From positions 1 to 64,000 of the forward strand of contig JAKSXM010000053.1 of the NCBI GenBank assembly GCA_022575985.1: a DNA stretch of 64,000 nucleotides. Reading direction: 5' to 3'. Each line of letters begins with the position of its first letter. The stretch's first letter is position 1. Of the stretch, positions 36,386-46,030 are shown piece after piece. This DNA is from Anagrus nilaparvatae (Eukaryota > Arthropoda > Insecta > Hymenoptera > Mymaridae). A program made the translations under genes and the position numbers. The notes under the pieces were generated by a model. The model saw nothing but the letters and a program-made list of their open reading frames with translations. It had not been told where the DNA came from and searched no databases.

Positions 36386-36562
36386 TACTTTTTTTAACAA
36401 AAGTAAATAAGGAACATTGTTATTGTCGTTTTGCTGCCAAGACTGTTTTTCTTTTATATCCCCATCGTTAATAACTGTCCAAGTATTATATTGATCTCGA
36501 ATTAAAGTTATATAATGTCCACGTTCAACATTTGATCCGCAGTGGAATATAATTAGGGGTTC
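36376..36562 (-). pseudogene. C-terminal (His-box) fragment of the transposon USP gene
   Basis: The minus strand here encodes an uninterrupted USP (peptidase C19) C-terminus. It contains IIFHCGSNVERGHYITLIRD, with the catalytic-His box GHY, then TWTVINDGDI and PYLLLLKK before a stop. This is exactly the part missing from the USP domain that breaks off at about 57,929. Both pieces are on the minus strand in the right order, so the simplest reading is that the intervening 21.4-kb viral element was inserted into one transposon gene. Upstream of about 36,562 the frame loses USP character, which marks the junction. An independent copy of the same family cannot be excluded. Confidence 0.75.
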
Positions 36563-36959
36563 TGTAGTTGCACGAGGGTGTTGTGCATTGATGTCTAATT
36601 AATGAGATAAGACATGACCCAAATAGGGCGTGCGTTAAGGTCCTTGAGACATAAATGGCGGCGTTGCATACATAGTTGCACAAAGTTGTTTATGTATTGA
36701 ATGATATGATAATGTATGTTGCAAATAGGGTGCACGTATAGATAGGAGGGGGTGTGATTATGGAAGCTCTGATTGACTTGTTTCAACAGGTCCTACATTA
36801 GGGGGGTGTTTTTTTAATTTTGAAACGAGGAAAGAATATGCAACAGGATATAATTTATGTTTAGTATTGTCTCGAATCTTTAGCGAATATGTTTTTTTTT
36901 ATTGGTGAAAATATTTAATTTTGTGTATTTTACAAAAGTGCGTGAGAGAGAGGGTGCTG
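36562..36959. other. Left terminal non-coding region of the viral element
   Basis: About 400 bp without a convincing gene. Two related motifs, CCAAATAGGGCGTGCG (about 36,619) and GCAAATAGGGTGCACG (about 36,720), are repeated about 100 bp apart. A short minus-strand frame here lacks any domain. This stretch probably carries the terminal repeat or origin remnants of the element and the promoter of the first RING gene. Confidence 0.45.
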
Positions 36960-37286
36960 ATGGAGCCTTTGAAAGAGGCTGAGAAAAAAGATCTTGAATT
37001 AGTGGAGTGTAGCGTCTGCTTGGAACCAATTAAAGACGCTTGTACATTGGACTCTTGTGCTCATAAATTTTGTTACGGTTGTATTTTTAAATGGGCAAAT
37101 ATTAAGCAAGAGTGCCCTTATTGTAAAATTAAATTTCAATCTATTACTCGACTTGTTAACGGTATTGTTGAGATAACGTTGATTGAATACAAACCAAAAC
37201 TATATTCGAGTTATGTAACAAATCGTAGAAGATACAGGGGAGATTTGAATCGACTACGAAGACGGCTTTTTATTGATTATCTTTGA
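36960..37286 (+). CDS. RING-finger protein 1 of the viral element
   Basis: Predicted 108-residue protein starting at ATG 36,960; the frame is open further upstream but without an ATG. A C3HC4 RING occupies roughly residues 17-62: C-x2-C (CSVC), CTLDSCAHKFC with the C-x-H-x2-C core, C-x2-C and CPYC. The RING is followed by a basic, Arg-rich tail (NRRRYRGDLNRLRRR). RING domains bind E2 enzymes and usually act as ubiquitin ligases. Large DNA viruses use small RING proteins to modify host defence or nuclear bodies, but the target here is unknown. It is a tandem paralogue of the next gene (shared IKxxCPYCxIxFxSI), 25 bp downstream, and both start within a GTGxTGATGGAG context. No intron seen. Confidence 0.8.
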   Translation: MEPLKEAEKKDLELVECSVCLEPIKDACTLDSCAHKFCYGCIFKWANIKQECPYCKIKFQSITRLVNGIVEITLIEYKPKLYSSYVTNRRRYRGDLNRLRRRLFIDYL

Positions 37287-37311
37287 TTTCAACAAATAAA
37301 AAAAAGTGTTG

Positions 37312-37729
37312 ATGGAGGGGGATAAAGCAGAGGAAAAATGTTGTATATGTCTGGAAGTCCTTGAGGACGTTGCCACGCTCAACTCATGCGATCATAAGTA
37401 CTGTTATAAATGCATTTTAGAGTGGTCAAAAATAAAACCAACATGTCCATATTGCCAGATTGAGTTTAAATCGATATCTCATTTGGTAGGTGGTGTTATC
37501 GTGAGTGAATCGGTTGAACCTAGCAATCCATGGTCAGATTTCGATTCTGATATCAGCTCAGGTTCAGAAGTTTTCCCGTATGTAATTCTTATACCAGACA
37601 TTTGTACTCGATAAGAATCATACTACCTGACAACGTTTGATTTACAGTAGTGAAGACGACGACGACGACGACAACGTTGCTGACCGTTATTATGGATGCT
37701 GTGGTGATGACGATGACGATGACGATGAC

Positions 37730-37761
<32 letters not shown>

Positions 37762-37834
37762 CCGTGACACAACATCATTCCCTCGCAGGTGCGGTTGTAA
37801 CATTTATTTAAAATGTTATTGCGGATATTATTGA
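37312..37834 (+). CDS. RING-finger protein 2 with spliced poly-Asp tail
   Basis: Exon 1 is 37,312-37,577 and exon 2 is 37,648-37,834. The 70-bp intron starts GTATGT and ends TTTACAG, and the join keeps the frame (phase 2), giving 150 residues. A C3HC4 RING near residues 10-55 (CCICLEVL, CDHKYCYKCI, CPYCQI) matches the first RING protein closely. The C-terminus encoded by exon 2 is a run of about 20 Asp followed by a short Cys-rich end (RRCGCNIYLKCYCGYY). The acidic run comes from a GAT/GAC microsatellite and so may vary in length. If the intron were retained the protein would end 12 codons later without the acidic tail. Probable viral ubiquitin ligase; substrate unknown. Confidence 0.75.
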
Positions 37835-37846
37835 TTGTCGTAAACA

Positions 37847-39672
37847 ATGGTTGATGTGAAATCAGAGTTTTTGAAGTTAGAGGAGGAGTTAGATCGCCTC
37901 TCTGGTTCGATAAACAGTCAATCAAGTCTCAATGAATTTGTGGCGCGTTGCGACGATGCTGTAAATCGCTTGAAGCTTTTTTTTTCAAACGAACATGCAC
38001 CAATGGGTGTTAAATTTTGTTTGGAATCTATAATGTACCGAATTATATTTAAGAAAATATTTGCTTTGGAGAAAAATTCAAATTTGCCAGTTGCATTTCA
38101 AGAGACACAATCGATTTTTCAAAGTCGAATTCGTACAGGCATAGTTGCTAATCTTCGAAATGTTGATGCTAATATTTTTCTAGATGCCTCTGAAAATGTA
38201 ATTCGTAGCTTTGTTGAAAAAGCTTTGAAAGAATTAAAAAATATAAAAGTCAACGTTACTTTTTATGGTGATTTTGAAATACCGGATAAAATTGAAGAAA
38301 AGCAGTTTGCTGTAAAGTATATCGAAATATTGCCAACTACGAATTTTAAAAAGTGGATTGGTAGTGTGAAGCAAGAAATTTTGACGGCAATAGATGATTT
38401 TGAAGTCCAGCGTGAGAGTGGGTGGTCATTTAAACAAGCCAAGTTTTTAAGTCTTAATATAGTGAAATATTCACCAATATCCGCTGGTTCTTATTTAGAT
38501 GTACCAGACTGGGTTTCAAAAAGTGGAGGGGTGATTAATATTCAAACGAACGAAAACAATTGTTTCGAATTGTGTCTTTTGGCTGCATTGGAAATCCCAC
38601 ATATGACGAATCTCCATTTACCCAGTAGATATGCAAAAATAAAAGGAAAAAAGTATAATTTTACCGGTACTTCAAATCCTATTAAACTCAATCAAATACC
38701 TATATTTGAAAAAAAAAATAAAATATCCATCAATGTTTTATTTATCGACAATGACTCAGAGGGGAATGAGATTATTGCGACCGCCCACTTGTGTAAAAAA
38801 TTATACAAGAAACACGTTAATTTATTGATGATTACATCGGAAAATGGGGTAAATCATTTCTGTTTGATTAAAGATCTGTCGCGTCTTTTAAGTCGTTTTT
38901 CACCAAACAGTCATAGGAAAAGATATTATTGCGATAGATGTCTTCACTTTTTCTATAAGGAATCAAAAATGATTGTACACAAGGAAGCTTGTAAAAAAGT
39001 ATTTAAATGTGTAATTACATTACCCCGTGAAGGGGAAAATGAATTGAAATTTAAAAATCACAAAAGACAATTAAAGGTTCCATTTGCAATTTATGCGGAT
39101 ACCGAAGCAATTTTGTCTAGAGATGTTGGTGAAAATATGTGCACAGATGCCTATAGACGTCATGAAATGTTTTCATTGGGCTACTATTTGAAATGTGATT
39201 TTGATGACAATTTATCTAACTACAATTTTCATCGCGGGCCTCAATGTGGAAGCTGGTTTGCTCAAGAATTATTAAAAATTGCTACTCAAGTACAACAAGT
39301 AAGTTTTTTAAAATGAAAAAAAAAATGAATGAATGAATGAATGAATACAAGTATTGATTTTTATTTCAGGTCAGGGCGCAACAAAAGAGTATGAATTATG
39401 GGGCAGCAGAGCGTGCTATACAGGATGCACCTGTCGCAGCATGTCACGTTTGTAATAAGGTGTTTGCAGATGGCGAGGTCCGAGTCAGAGACCATTGTAA
39501 TTTAACAGGTATGTGGGATTTTATTTTTTTATTTTTTTCTATTATATATATAAATATATGTATATATGTGTGTGTTTAATCGTAGGATCATATAGGGGAC
39601 CAGCACATGTCGGGTGTAATTTAAACTATAAGAACGTTTATGACATTCCAATTTTAATGCATAATTTAACCA

Positions 39673-39707
<35 letters not shown>

Positions 39708-41761
39708 TTGTAGAAAAAAAATTTTTCGTTTTTTTTACAGATACGACATGCATTTGATAATTACTGAAATTGCTAATGAGATTCCTGGACAGATTGACGT
39801 GATACCCCATAACACTGAGAATTATATATGTGTCAGTAAACGGGTCGATGGAACGGGAATTCGTTTTAAATTTATCGATTCGTTCAAATTTCTAGCTTGT
39901 TCAATAGAGAAACTCGCGCATTATTTACCGAATGACCAAAAGACTATTCTAAGAAAATATTTCCCAAAAGATGACGAATTTAATATGCTAACCCAAAAAT
40001 CAGTGTTCCCATATGATTTCGTGGATGGTTTAGGAGCTTTAAACGAACCGAGACTCCCTTCGAAAGAATTTTTCTATAACACGTTAACAGAGAGCCATAT
40101 TTCAGATGAAGATTATAATAGAGCAATCAGTACTTTTGACTTTTTTAAATGTGAGAGCCTTGGACATTACTCAGATTTGTATTTAATGACGGATGTCTTA
40201 CTTTTGTCAGACATATTTGAATCATTTAGATCAAGAATGATTAATTCACACGGATTAGATCCCCTCCACTACATTACGTTACCGGCGTTCAGTTTTGACG
40301 CTATGCTTCGTTTTACGAACGTAAAATTGCAATTGCTGACGGATATAGAAATGGTAATTTTCTTTCAAAATGCGATTCGCGGTGGGTTAAGTTATTGTTC
40401 AAAAAGATACGCTGAGTCGAATAACCATTACATGGGTTCAGAATTTGACCCTGCGAAACCAGAGACTTACCTTTTTTATTGCGATGTAAATAATTTATAT
40501 GGCCAGGTTATGACGGAGCCTTTAGCGCACTCAGAATTCAGCTGGGTACCTCCAGAATCCGTAAATATCCTTGAAATTCCGGAAAATTCCGATTACGGAT
40601 ATTTTATCGAAGCGGATTTTAAAGTTCCTCAAGAAAAACACGACTTTTTTAACGATTTACCATTTCTACCTGTAAAGGAGACCCCTCCGAATTCCAAGTT
40701 CCCAAAATTAATGACAACCCTTGAGGACAAAACCCATTACGTTTTACATTACAAAACTTTCCAACAAGCATTAAAATATGGAGTACAACTTCAAAAAATA
40801 CACAGAGTATTGAGATTTAGACAGTCTCAATGGTTAAAGAGTTACATTGATTTGAATACAATGTTTAGGTCAACTGCAACTAATGATTTTGATAAAAATC
40901 TATTTAAGCTTTTAAATAACGTAAGTTTAAAAAAATTTTTTTTAAATTTAATTTGTGTGTTTAATTTTTTATATTTTTTAGTCGATTTTTGGAAAATTTT
41001 TGGAAAATCAATTAAGCAGAAGAAAGATATACTTGAAATGTCAGTATGATGGCGCTTTTGGAATTCAAGCGTATGTTTCTCGTCCAAATTTTCACAGACT
41101 GACTGTATTTTCACCAAATCTTGTTGCTGTTGAATTAAAAAACGCCAATATAAAAATTGACAGGCCGATTTACGCAGGTGCTTCTATCTTGGAATTGTCG
41201 AAAGTCTTAATGTACGAATTTTTTTATGGGTTTTTAAAAGCCGAATGCGGGGAAGACTTTAATTTGTGTTATCTTGATACTGATGCATTTTTTCTTGAAT
41301 TTAGAGGGCATGATATTTATGAAATTATAAAAAGAAATTATGATAAATTTGACACTTTTGAATATGATGAAAATAATATATTTAATATCAAAAGATTGAA
41401 TAATAAAATATTGGGTTTAATGAAGGATGAAGCTAAAGGACGCATAATATTAAAGTTTATAGGTTTAAGGAGTAAAATGTACTGTTGGCGCACGAAATGC
41501 AAGATGAAAAAGGTTTTAAAGGGTATAAAATCATACGTGGTAAATAATAAAATTACTTTTGAAGATTACGAGTCTTGTTTGTTTAATAAAGAAATTTTAA
41601 AATGCACTCAAAACTCAATACGATCAAAATTACATCGCGTTTATTCAGTAAGACAAACAAAAGTCGGTTTAAATCCTTTTGATCAAAAAAGATATATATG
41701 TAATGATGGTATTCATACATTGGCATTTGGTCATTATAAAATAAATACACAAAATGTTTGA
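37847..41761 (+). CDS. polB: DNA polymerase B, protein-primed type, five exons
   Basis: The exons are 37,847-39,298, 39,370-39,508, 39,586-39,673, 39,741-40,920 and 40,982-41,761. All four introns (61-77 bp) have GT/AG ends and every join preserves frame, giving about 1,212 residues. In order: an N-terminal extension with a conserved NxxCFELCLLAAL segment (about residues 235-250); a Cys/His cluster (YYCDRC...HKEAC, about 360-382); exonuclease motif I (YADTEAIL, about 415); an HCNLTG...GPAHVGCNLNYK exonuclease region spanning exons 2-3; polymerase motif A (CDVNNLYG, about 806); the NNxSIFGK-type motif across the last junction; and motif C (YLDTDAF, about 1,050). The catalytic aspartates are present. 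This is the replicative polymerase of Polintons and adintoviruses, which prime from a terminal protein. It converges on the integrase with 22 bp between the stops. Confidence 0.92.
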
Positions 41762-41783
41762 AAAAAAATGATTTTTTATTTAT

Positions 41784-42602
41784 TTATTTATTTCCATTTT
41801 TAAACTTAGATTTTAAGAGTTCTGGTTCATAAAAACGACCGAGTATATTTTCTCCAAATAAGTCTTGAAGTTTATAAGTAACAGGCCAGCCAGGATCAAT
41901 TTGAACGACCTTAAACAGCTCTGTAGTCCAGTTTGCAGTGTACCCTTTGTCAAACAGGTGCTTGTACTTACTTATACGTACCAAATCACCCCTCTTAAGC
42001 TTTGGTTTAGTTTTAACACCTACGGTTTTGTATACATGTTTTAAAAGATACTTTTCGTCTCTTTTTGTGACAAATTTAGGCGCTAATCCAGTTGTTCTAC
42101 GAACGGATGAATTGTAAGTATCGACCAGTTTCTGGAGTACGTCAATGTATTTAAAAGTACCCGTTGAAGTGAAGTGTTTCCATAGCTGCCCTTTCAATGT
42201 CTTATTATACCTCTCCGCCATTGAAGCCTTCATAACGGAATAAGTTGAAAAATGGTGTATATTATATTTGTGCATGAGAGCTTTGAATTTCGAGTTATAG
42301 TATTCTTTTCCATTGTCACTGTGTAATTTTGATGGCATATACTTTATTGATTTTAAAATATCGTTCATTGCATAAACAACATCATCAGCCCCTTTAGATT
42401 TTAATGGTCTAACCGAGACAAACTTACTAAAACAGTTGATTAAAACGAGTATAAACTTGAATCCTTTATTTTGTCTTGAATACTTGCTCATGTCAATCAA
42501 ATCTGTTTCAAACAAGTCATCGATAGATTTAACAATCACTCGTCTTCTTGGAAAGTTACGCCGGGCGGCAGAATGAAGCTCATTAGCGAGTTGCTTATTC
42601 AT
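41784..42602 (-). CDS. Retroviral-type (RVE) integrase
   Basis: 272 residues with the DDE catalytic triad intact: D34 (FETDLIDM), D96 (LHSDNGKEYYN) and E130 (KASMAERYNKTLK). The N-terminus has the NELHSAARRNFPRR motif usual for Polinton integrases. The C-terminal part (about residues 195-265; KRGDLVRISKYKHLF, WTTELFKVV) fits the SH3/chromo-like DNA- or chromatin-binding module. The enzyme would insert viral DNA into the host genome and make a short target duplication. Its ATG overlaps the stop of the upstream small membrane protein as ATGA. It is the last gene of the minus-strand block and converges with the polymerase. Confidence 0.92.
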   Translation of the reverse strand: MNKQLANELHSAARRNFPRRRVIVKSIDDLFETDLIDMSKYSRQNKGFKFILVLINCFSKFVSVRPLKSKGADDVVYAMNDILKSIKYMPSKLHSDNGKEYYNSKFKALMHKYNIHHFSTYSVMKASMAERYNKTLKGQLWKHFTSTGTFKYIDVLQKLVDTYNSSVRRTTGLAPKFVTKRDEKYLLKHVYKTVGVKTKPKLKRGDLVRISKYKHLFDKGYTANWTTELFKVVQIDPGWPVTYKLQDLFGENILGRFYEPELLKSKFKNGNK

Positions 42603-42781
42603 TTTGAAAATATCGATACAAACGTTACGAGGAGATTACAGACAGCTGCTATAAATATGATTGCAAAGGAGACACACACGTCTCTTTTGAAAAGCGACAA
42701 TTTTTTGGTGCAAATCTCACAATTGCTGACGTGCGTTATGGCCCCCACGCATTCTGGTTTGTATATACCACACACATCCAT
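42599..42781 (-). CDS. Small membrane protein, paralogue 1 (60 aa)
   Basis: A 60-residue protein with an N-terminal Cys-containing head (CEICTKKLSLFKRDVC, including a C-x2-C) and one strong hydrophobic segment (SFAIIFIAAVCNLLVTFVSI, about residues 38-57). It is clearly homologous to the next upstream gene: the pattern C-x2-C-x2-LxLxxRDxCVxFxIIxIxAxCNL is shared. It ends in an ATGA overlap with the integrase start, so it is very likely translated from the same RNA. Function unknown; a virion membrane protein or a host-membrane modulator are possibilities. Confidence 0.6.
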   Translation of the reverse strand: MDVCGIYKPECVGAITHVSNCEICTKKLSLFKRDVCVSFAIIFIAAVCNLLVTFVSIFSK

Positions 42782-42787
42782 TCTGAT

Positions 42788-42988
42788 TTACGTGCGTAGA
42801 AAAAATGAAAAAACTGCTGCAATTAGATTACAAGCAGCTGAAATCAATATTATTGAAAATGTTACGCACAAATCTCTGTTATAAAGAGCTAATTCACGTT
42901 TGCACGTCCTACATTCCAGCAAGTGATCATGCCGGTAAATGCACCACGAATTTTTATTGAAGATGGACGAATCTTGAGACGAACTCAT
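42788..42988 (-). CDS. Small membrane protein, paralogue 2 (66 aa)
   Basis: A 66-residue protein with head CRTCKRELALYNRDLC and hydrophobic segment FSIILISAACNLIAAVFSFF. It lies 6 bp upstream of its paralogue and has the same layout. Tandem duplication followed by divergence with conserved Cys and hydrophobic positions indicates that both copies are under selection. No matching family is recognised. About 115 bp of non-coding sequence separate it from the upstream gene. Confidence 0.6.
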   Translation of the reverse strand: MSSSQDSSIFNKNSWCIYRHDHLLECRTCKRELALYNRDLCVTFSIILISAACNLIAAVFSFFLRT

Positions 42989-43104
42989 TGTAAATAAAAC
43001 CCGTTGCTAACAAAAATAGTATAAATGCAAGCAAAGCGTTTAAACGCTTGAATTTACACTGGTCGTTGTGTAACTGGTTTTCAATGTACAAAACGTTGAT
43101 TTTT

Positions 43105-43578
43105 TCATCCATCACAGTCGAGTGATAATTGATTTTTCAGATAGAACGCGTTTCTAAGTGCACAGACGTTGTCGTATTTTTTGTGTCCTATGCAGGAAAT
43201 ACCGTTTTTTATTTCTTTAATTCTGTAGCTAACACCATAAGTCTCGATATTCTGAGCGTTAATGCCGAGACACTTTAGAAATTCCTTTTTTTGTTGGCCC
43301 TTGACAAAAACGATGCAAATGCCATTTTTCGAGTTCAAGCTGTTTTGTATTTCGTAAATGGAATCTAAAAAGGGTACAGAACCTGATTTCCAGGGGAGAC
43401 CGTGGTAGCGTCGTTCAAGCCACTTGATATTTTTCAAGTCCCTGCTATTTAGTTGGATGTCTGGAGGGGGTTTGAAAATAAAATGACATATGCGCGAGTC
43501 CTCTGTGACGACGGCGAATTCTTTAATAATGTATTCCCCTCCAATCTTAAAAAATTGCATGTCTGCAAAACCGGCCAT
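43105..43578 (-). CDS. Conserved protein of unknown function (HFIFKPP family)
   Basis: 157 residues from ATG 43,578; an alternative Met lies six codons downstream. A central ICHFIFKPPPDIQLNSRDLK motif is followed by WLERRYHGLPWKSG and IVFVKGQQKKEFLKCL, and the C-terminal half carries CIGHKKYDNVCALRNAF. From memory, proteins with the same HFIFKPP/WL/HG-W-G/FVKG order occur in Polinton-like loci and as unannotated proteins in invertebrate genomes. Conserved His, Asp and Cys residues would allow a metal-binding or nuclease role, but that is speculation. It starts 7 bp after the major capsid stop and so belongs to the capsid block. Confidence 0.65.
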   Translation of the reverse strand: MAGFADMQFFKIGGEYIIKEFAVVTEDSRICHFIFKPPPDIQLNSRDLKNIKWLERRYHGLPWKSGSVPFLDSIYEIQNSLNSKNGICIVFVKGQQKKEFLKCLGINAQNIETYGVSYRIKEIKNGISCIGHKKYDNVCALRNAFYLKNQLSLDCDG

Positions 43579-43585
43579 CTCAGAA

Positions 43586-44786
43586 CTAATTGCTTTCGAC
43601 GATGTTTGTTAAAGGGTTGTAAATTAAAGATTGTTCCGTCACGATTAAACAATAAGCAGTACAATTATCACTCGTTATATTTTCGTGAAATTCACATTCC
43701 AATCTAACGTCAATGGATCCTGCCTTTAAAACAGGTTCGACAAACATGCAATTAAATACAAACAGAGGGTAATTTTTAACATAATTATCTACAGAGAGGG
43801 CTGTTTCGTCGATGTCTCTTCCAAGATAAAATTTTCTAAAATCTGAAAACGATTTATAAGCTTCTGAAGTTTTATTATCTGCAAAATCAAACAACTGTTG
43901 TTCGTATGGAATTGACTGCGAGTTTAAGTGCAATTTGAGGTTTCGAATTTTCATAGAATCGAAATGCGTAAAATCTTTTTTCAAATTGTCAGCCCTCCCG
44001 TCAGAAAATGCTAAAATGACAAAGATTGGTCGGTTGCTTAGAGCCAGAGATTGAACCTGCCAAAAAAATTGGGTTGTTTTAGGGACTTTTGGATGCACAA
44101 AAAGTTTGTGACTTCTGAAATTCATTTCCAGCGGTCGTCCATTTTCCAATATTTTCAAAAATTTCAATCGTGGAACGGGTGCCAATTCGACATGCGGTAC
44201 ACTCAAATAAACATTCTTGAGAGTAATTTCAACAGTCTCAGCGTTTGTCTCGCTGAAAAAACAATTTGCATCGGTTCGAGCTCTATGCAAAACAATTTCC
44301 GGTTTAACGAAAGCCACAATTTTTGTGTAATCGGCACAGAAACCGAATATTTCTTTCAAGGGTAAACAAAAATCAAATTTGGCATTGTTTTTTAATATGT
44401 TTTCGGAGGGGGTACCATCCTAAGCTCGTTGATGATTTAGATTCGCATACACTTTTTAGAAGCAAATTTTTTAAATTAGCTACGACACCCAAATCTTTTA
44501 CAGAATCCACACAGTGTCCCGAAATTTCAAGCCTGCATTCTTGGAAGAGATAAAATGGATAGTTTTTAACAGCTTTGACTCCTGTTTCCGTATGCGTTTT
44601 TAAAACTCCCGATACGTAAATGTATCCTTCAGAAAGATGTAAAAATAAATCGGAACATTGTATAGGTATTCTAATTTCATCAGATTTACCAATCTCATTA
44701 GGACTATATGGCTTGTAATGGTGATAATTATAACCTATAATGGATTTATCATCTAAAATTTTCTGATGTACGTTTAAGATGTCCAT
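43586..44786 (-). CDS. Major capsid protein (double jelly roll), one frameshift
   Basis: Two adjacent frames make up one gene of about 400 codons. The N-terminal part runs from ATG 44,786 to a stop at 44,373 and contains NEIGKSDEIRIPIQCSD, IYVSGVLKT and CRLEISGHCV. The C-terminal part ends at 43,586 and contains CADYTKIV, FRKFYLG, YPLFVFNCMF and CTAYCLIVTE. This segment order fits the Polinton/adintovirus hexon-like major capsid protein, which forms the icosahedral shell. The break coincides with a run of six T at 44,388-44,393, where a one-base length change would reopen the frame; it may be an assembly error or a real lesion. The start overlaps the end of the upstream 68-residue gene by 38 bp. 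Confidence 0.85.
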
Positions 44787-44955
44787 TCTCACGAACTTTG
44801 TATCCAAGACTTTTTAAAAATTTCACGTTTTTTTCACTTAAACGCGGTGGTTTTTTTCCACTTAAACACACTGGTTTTTTTAATGTTTCTTCTGCAATAG
44901 TTGCAGGCTGAATGTCGTTGCGGAACAGACGTCCAGAATTATATATTTTAGGCAT
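44749..44955 (-). CDS. Small basic protein between penton and major capsid genes (68 aa)
   Basis: 68 residues containing YNSGRLFRNDIQPATIAEE and a Lys-rich C-terminus (KFLKSLGYKVRENGHLKR). The start overlaps the penton stop by one base (TAATG) and the end overlaps the major capsid start, so both neighbours constrain it. The position is typical for small capsid-associated cement or DNA-condensing proteins, but no family is recognised. The tight stop-start coupling makes it more likely real than chance. Confidence 0.6.
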   Translation of the reverse strand: MPKIYNSGRLFRNDIQPATIAEETLKKPVCLSGKKPPRLSEKNVKFLKSLGYKVRENGHLKRTSENFR

Positions 44956-45692
44956 TATTTTATTTTTCTAAGATGCAGTCGTATATTTATATGTTCCTTG
45001 CGAAAATCAATAAGCCTTCCGTTTTGGTCGTGCAGAGTTAACGTGATATTGCTGATTTCGTTTGTCGACACCGGTAAATATATTAAATGTGAAGGGAAAT
45101 CATGAATTCGATACCCAGGGGGTTCTAAAACTGACACCTGGTGCAGAATTTGTGACTTGTTAGAGTTCAAAAACGAGTTGTAAATAAGCGAACAAGAAAC
45201 TTCAATAATTTCGACAACTAAAATCCTAATAATGTCTTGACTGAAACATTTTTTAAATGGCTCGGCTTTCTGGCTTTTGGCGAATCCGAGAATTTGACCT
45301 ATATTATTTGGTTTTGAGAAATCAATTAAATAGCGGCAGATTAATTCACACTGAAAAGTCGTACTATGTCCAATGAGAATTATGGGTTCATCTCCTAAAT
45401 CAATTTTTTGGTCCGGGTTTAAGGGGTGTTTGGAATGATCCAATTTCAAAGCTTGCTGTAAATATGTCTGAATATCTGTAATCTCGTACGCACCTTCCGG
45501 AATCTGTATAACCTTTTCAGACGAACCGTCAAAGTAATAAAAGCAATTGTTTGTTGAATTTATGTTGCAAATTGAATTCCAAGATTGAAAAGATAACAGA
45601 GCGATCTCGTGTGGTCCGTCGAGTAAAATCGATGGGAAATATTCTGCAGAAATTATAGACGTATCTCCAGAAAGTTCGAGAACGATTGACAT
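44955..45692 (-). CDS. Minor capsid protein, penton type
   Basis: About 245 residues. I choose ATG 45,692 (MSIVLELSG) over a further upstream Met because it starts 2 bp after the protease stop. Diagnostic segments in order are IQIPEGAYEITDIQ (about 60-75), LIDFSKPNNIGQILGFAKS (about 120-140), EPPGYRIHDFPSHLIYLPV (about 185-205) and LHDQNGRLIDFRKEHI (about 215-235). These fit the single-jelly-roll penton protein of Polintons and adintoviruses, which sits at the fivefold vertices. The gene order protease, penton, small protein, major capsid on one strand supports this. Confidence 0.85.
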   Translation of the reverse strand: MSIVLELSGDTSIISAEYFPSILLDGPHEIALLSFQSWNSICNINSTNNCFYYFDGSSEKVIQIPEGAYEITDIQTYLQQALKLDHSKHPLNPDQKIDLGDEPIILIGHSTTFQCELICRYLIDFSKPNNIGQILGFAKSQKAEPFKKCFSQDIIRILVVEIIEVSCSLIYNSFLNSNKSQILHQVSVLEPPGYRIHDFPSHLIYLPVSTNEISNITLTLHDQNGRLIDFRKEHINIRLHLRKIK

Positions 45693-45694
45693 GA

Positions 45695-45970
45695 TTAAAC
45701 TAAACTTGATTTCAAAAAATCGATACACAAGAGACCGCAATTGGTTTGACTAAATTTTTGAAATCTTTCTCTCGTATATTTAATGTCACAATTTGTAAAA
45801 TATTCAACAAGTTCTTTTGGGGGTTTTATGTTACCAAAACTGTCAAAATAAATGACGTTACTGCCATTCTTTCTGTATGCAACCCAATGAGTTCCTAAAT
45901 TATTTTTATCATCCAAGTTTATTATCGCACACTCGTTTTTAAGTGGTCGTTGGGGCAAAGCATTTCTCAT
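45695..45970 (-). CDS. Adenovirus-type cysteine protease
   Basis: 91 residues from the first ATG, with the catalytic set in family order: H28 (GTHW), D43 (YFDSFG), Q71 (FQKFSQ) and C78 (TNCGLLCIDFL). It would mature capsid proteins during assembly. The frame is open for 20 further codons upstream of the ATG (including LFKLAKNIKNFRG), up to the UAG stop of the preceding minor capsid gene. In this family homologous residues normally precede the first ATG seen here. Translation might start at a non-AUG codon, or by read-through of that UAG (followed by CAA), or the N-terminus may simply be short. Confidence 0.85.
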   Translation of the reverse strand: MRNALPQRPLKNECAIINLDDKNNLGTHWVAYRKNGSNVIYFDSFGNIKPPKELVEYFTNCDIKYTRERFQKFSQTNCGLLCIDFLKSSLV

Positions 45971-46030
45971 ATAAATACCGCGAAAATTTTTTATATTTTT
46001 AGCTAATTTGAAAAGCTGACCAGCTGTTTG

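Noticed and set aside
37623..37925. Poly-His protein on the minus strand
   Set aside because: It is the reverse strand of the GAT/GAC microsatellite that encodes the Asp tail of RING protein 2.
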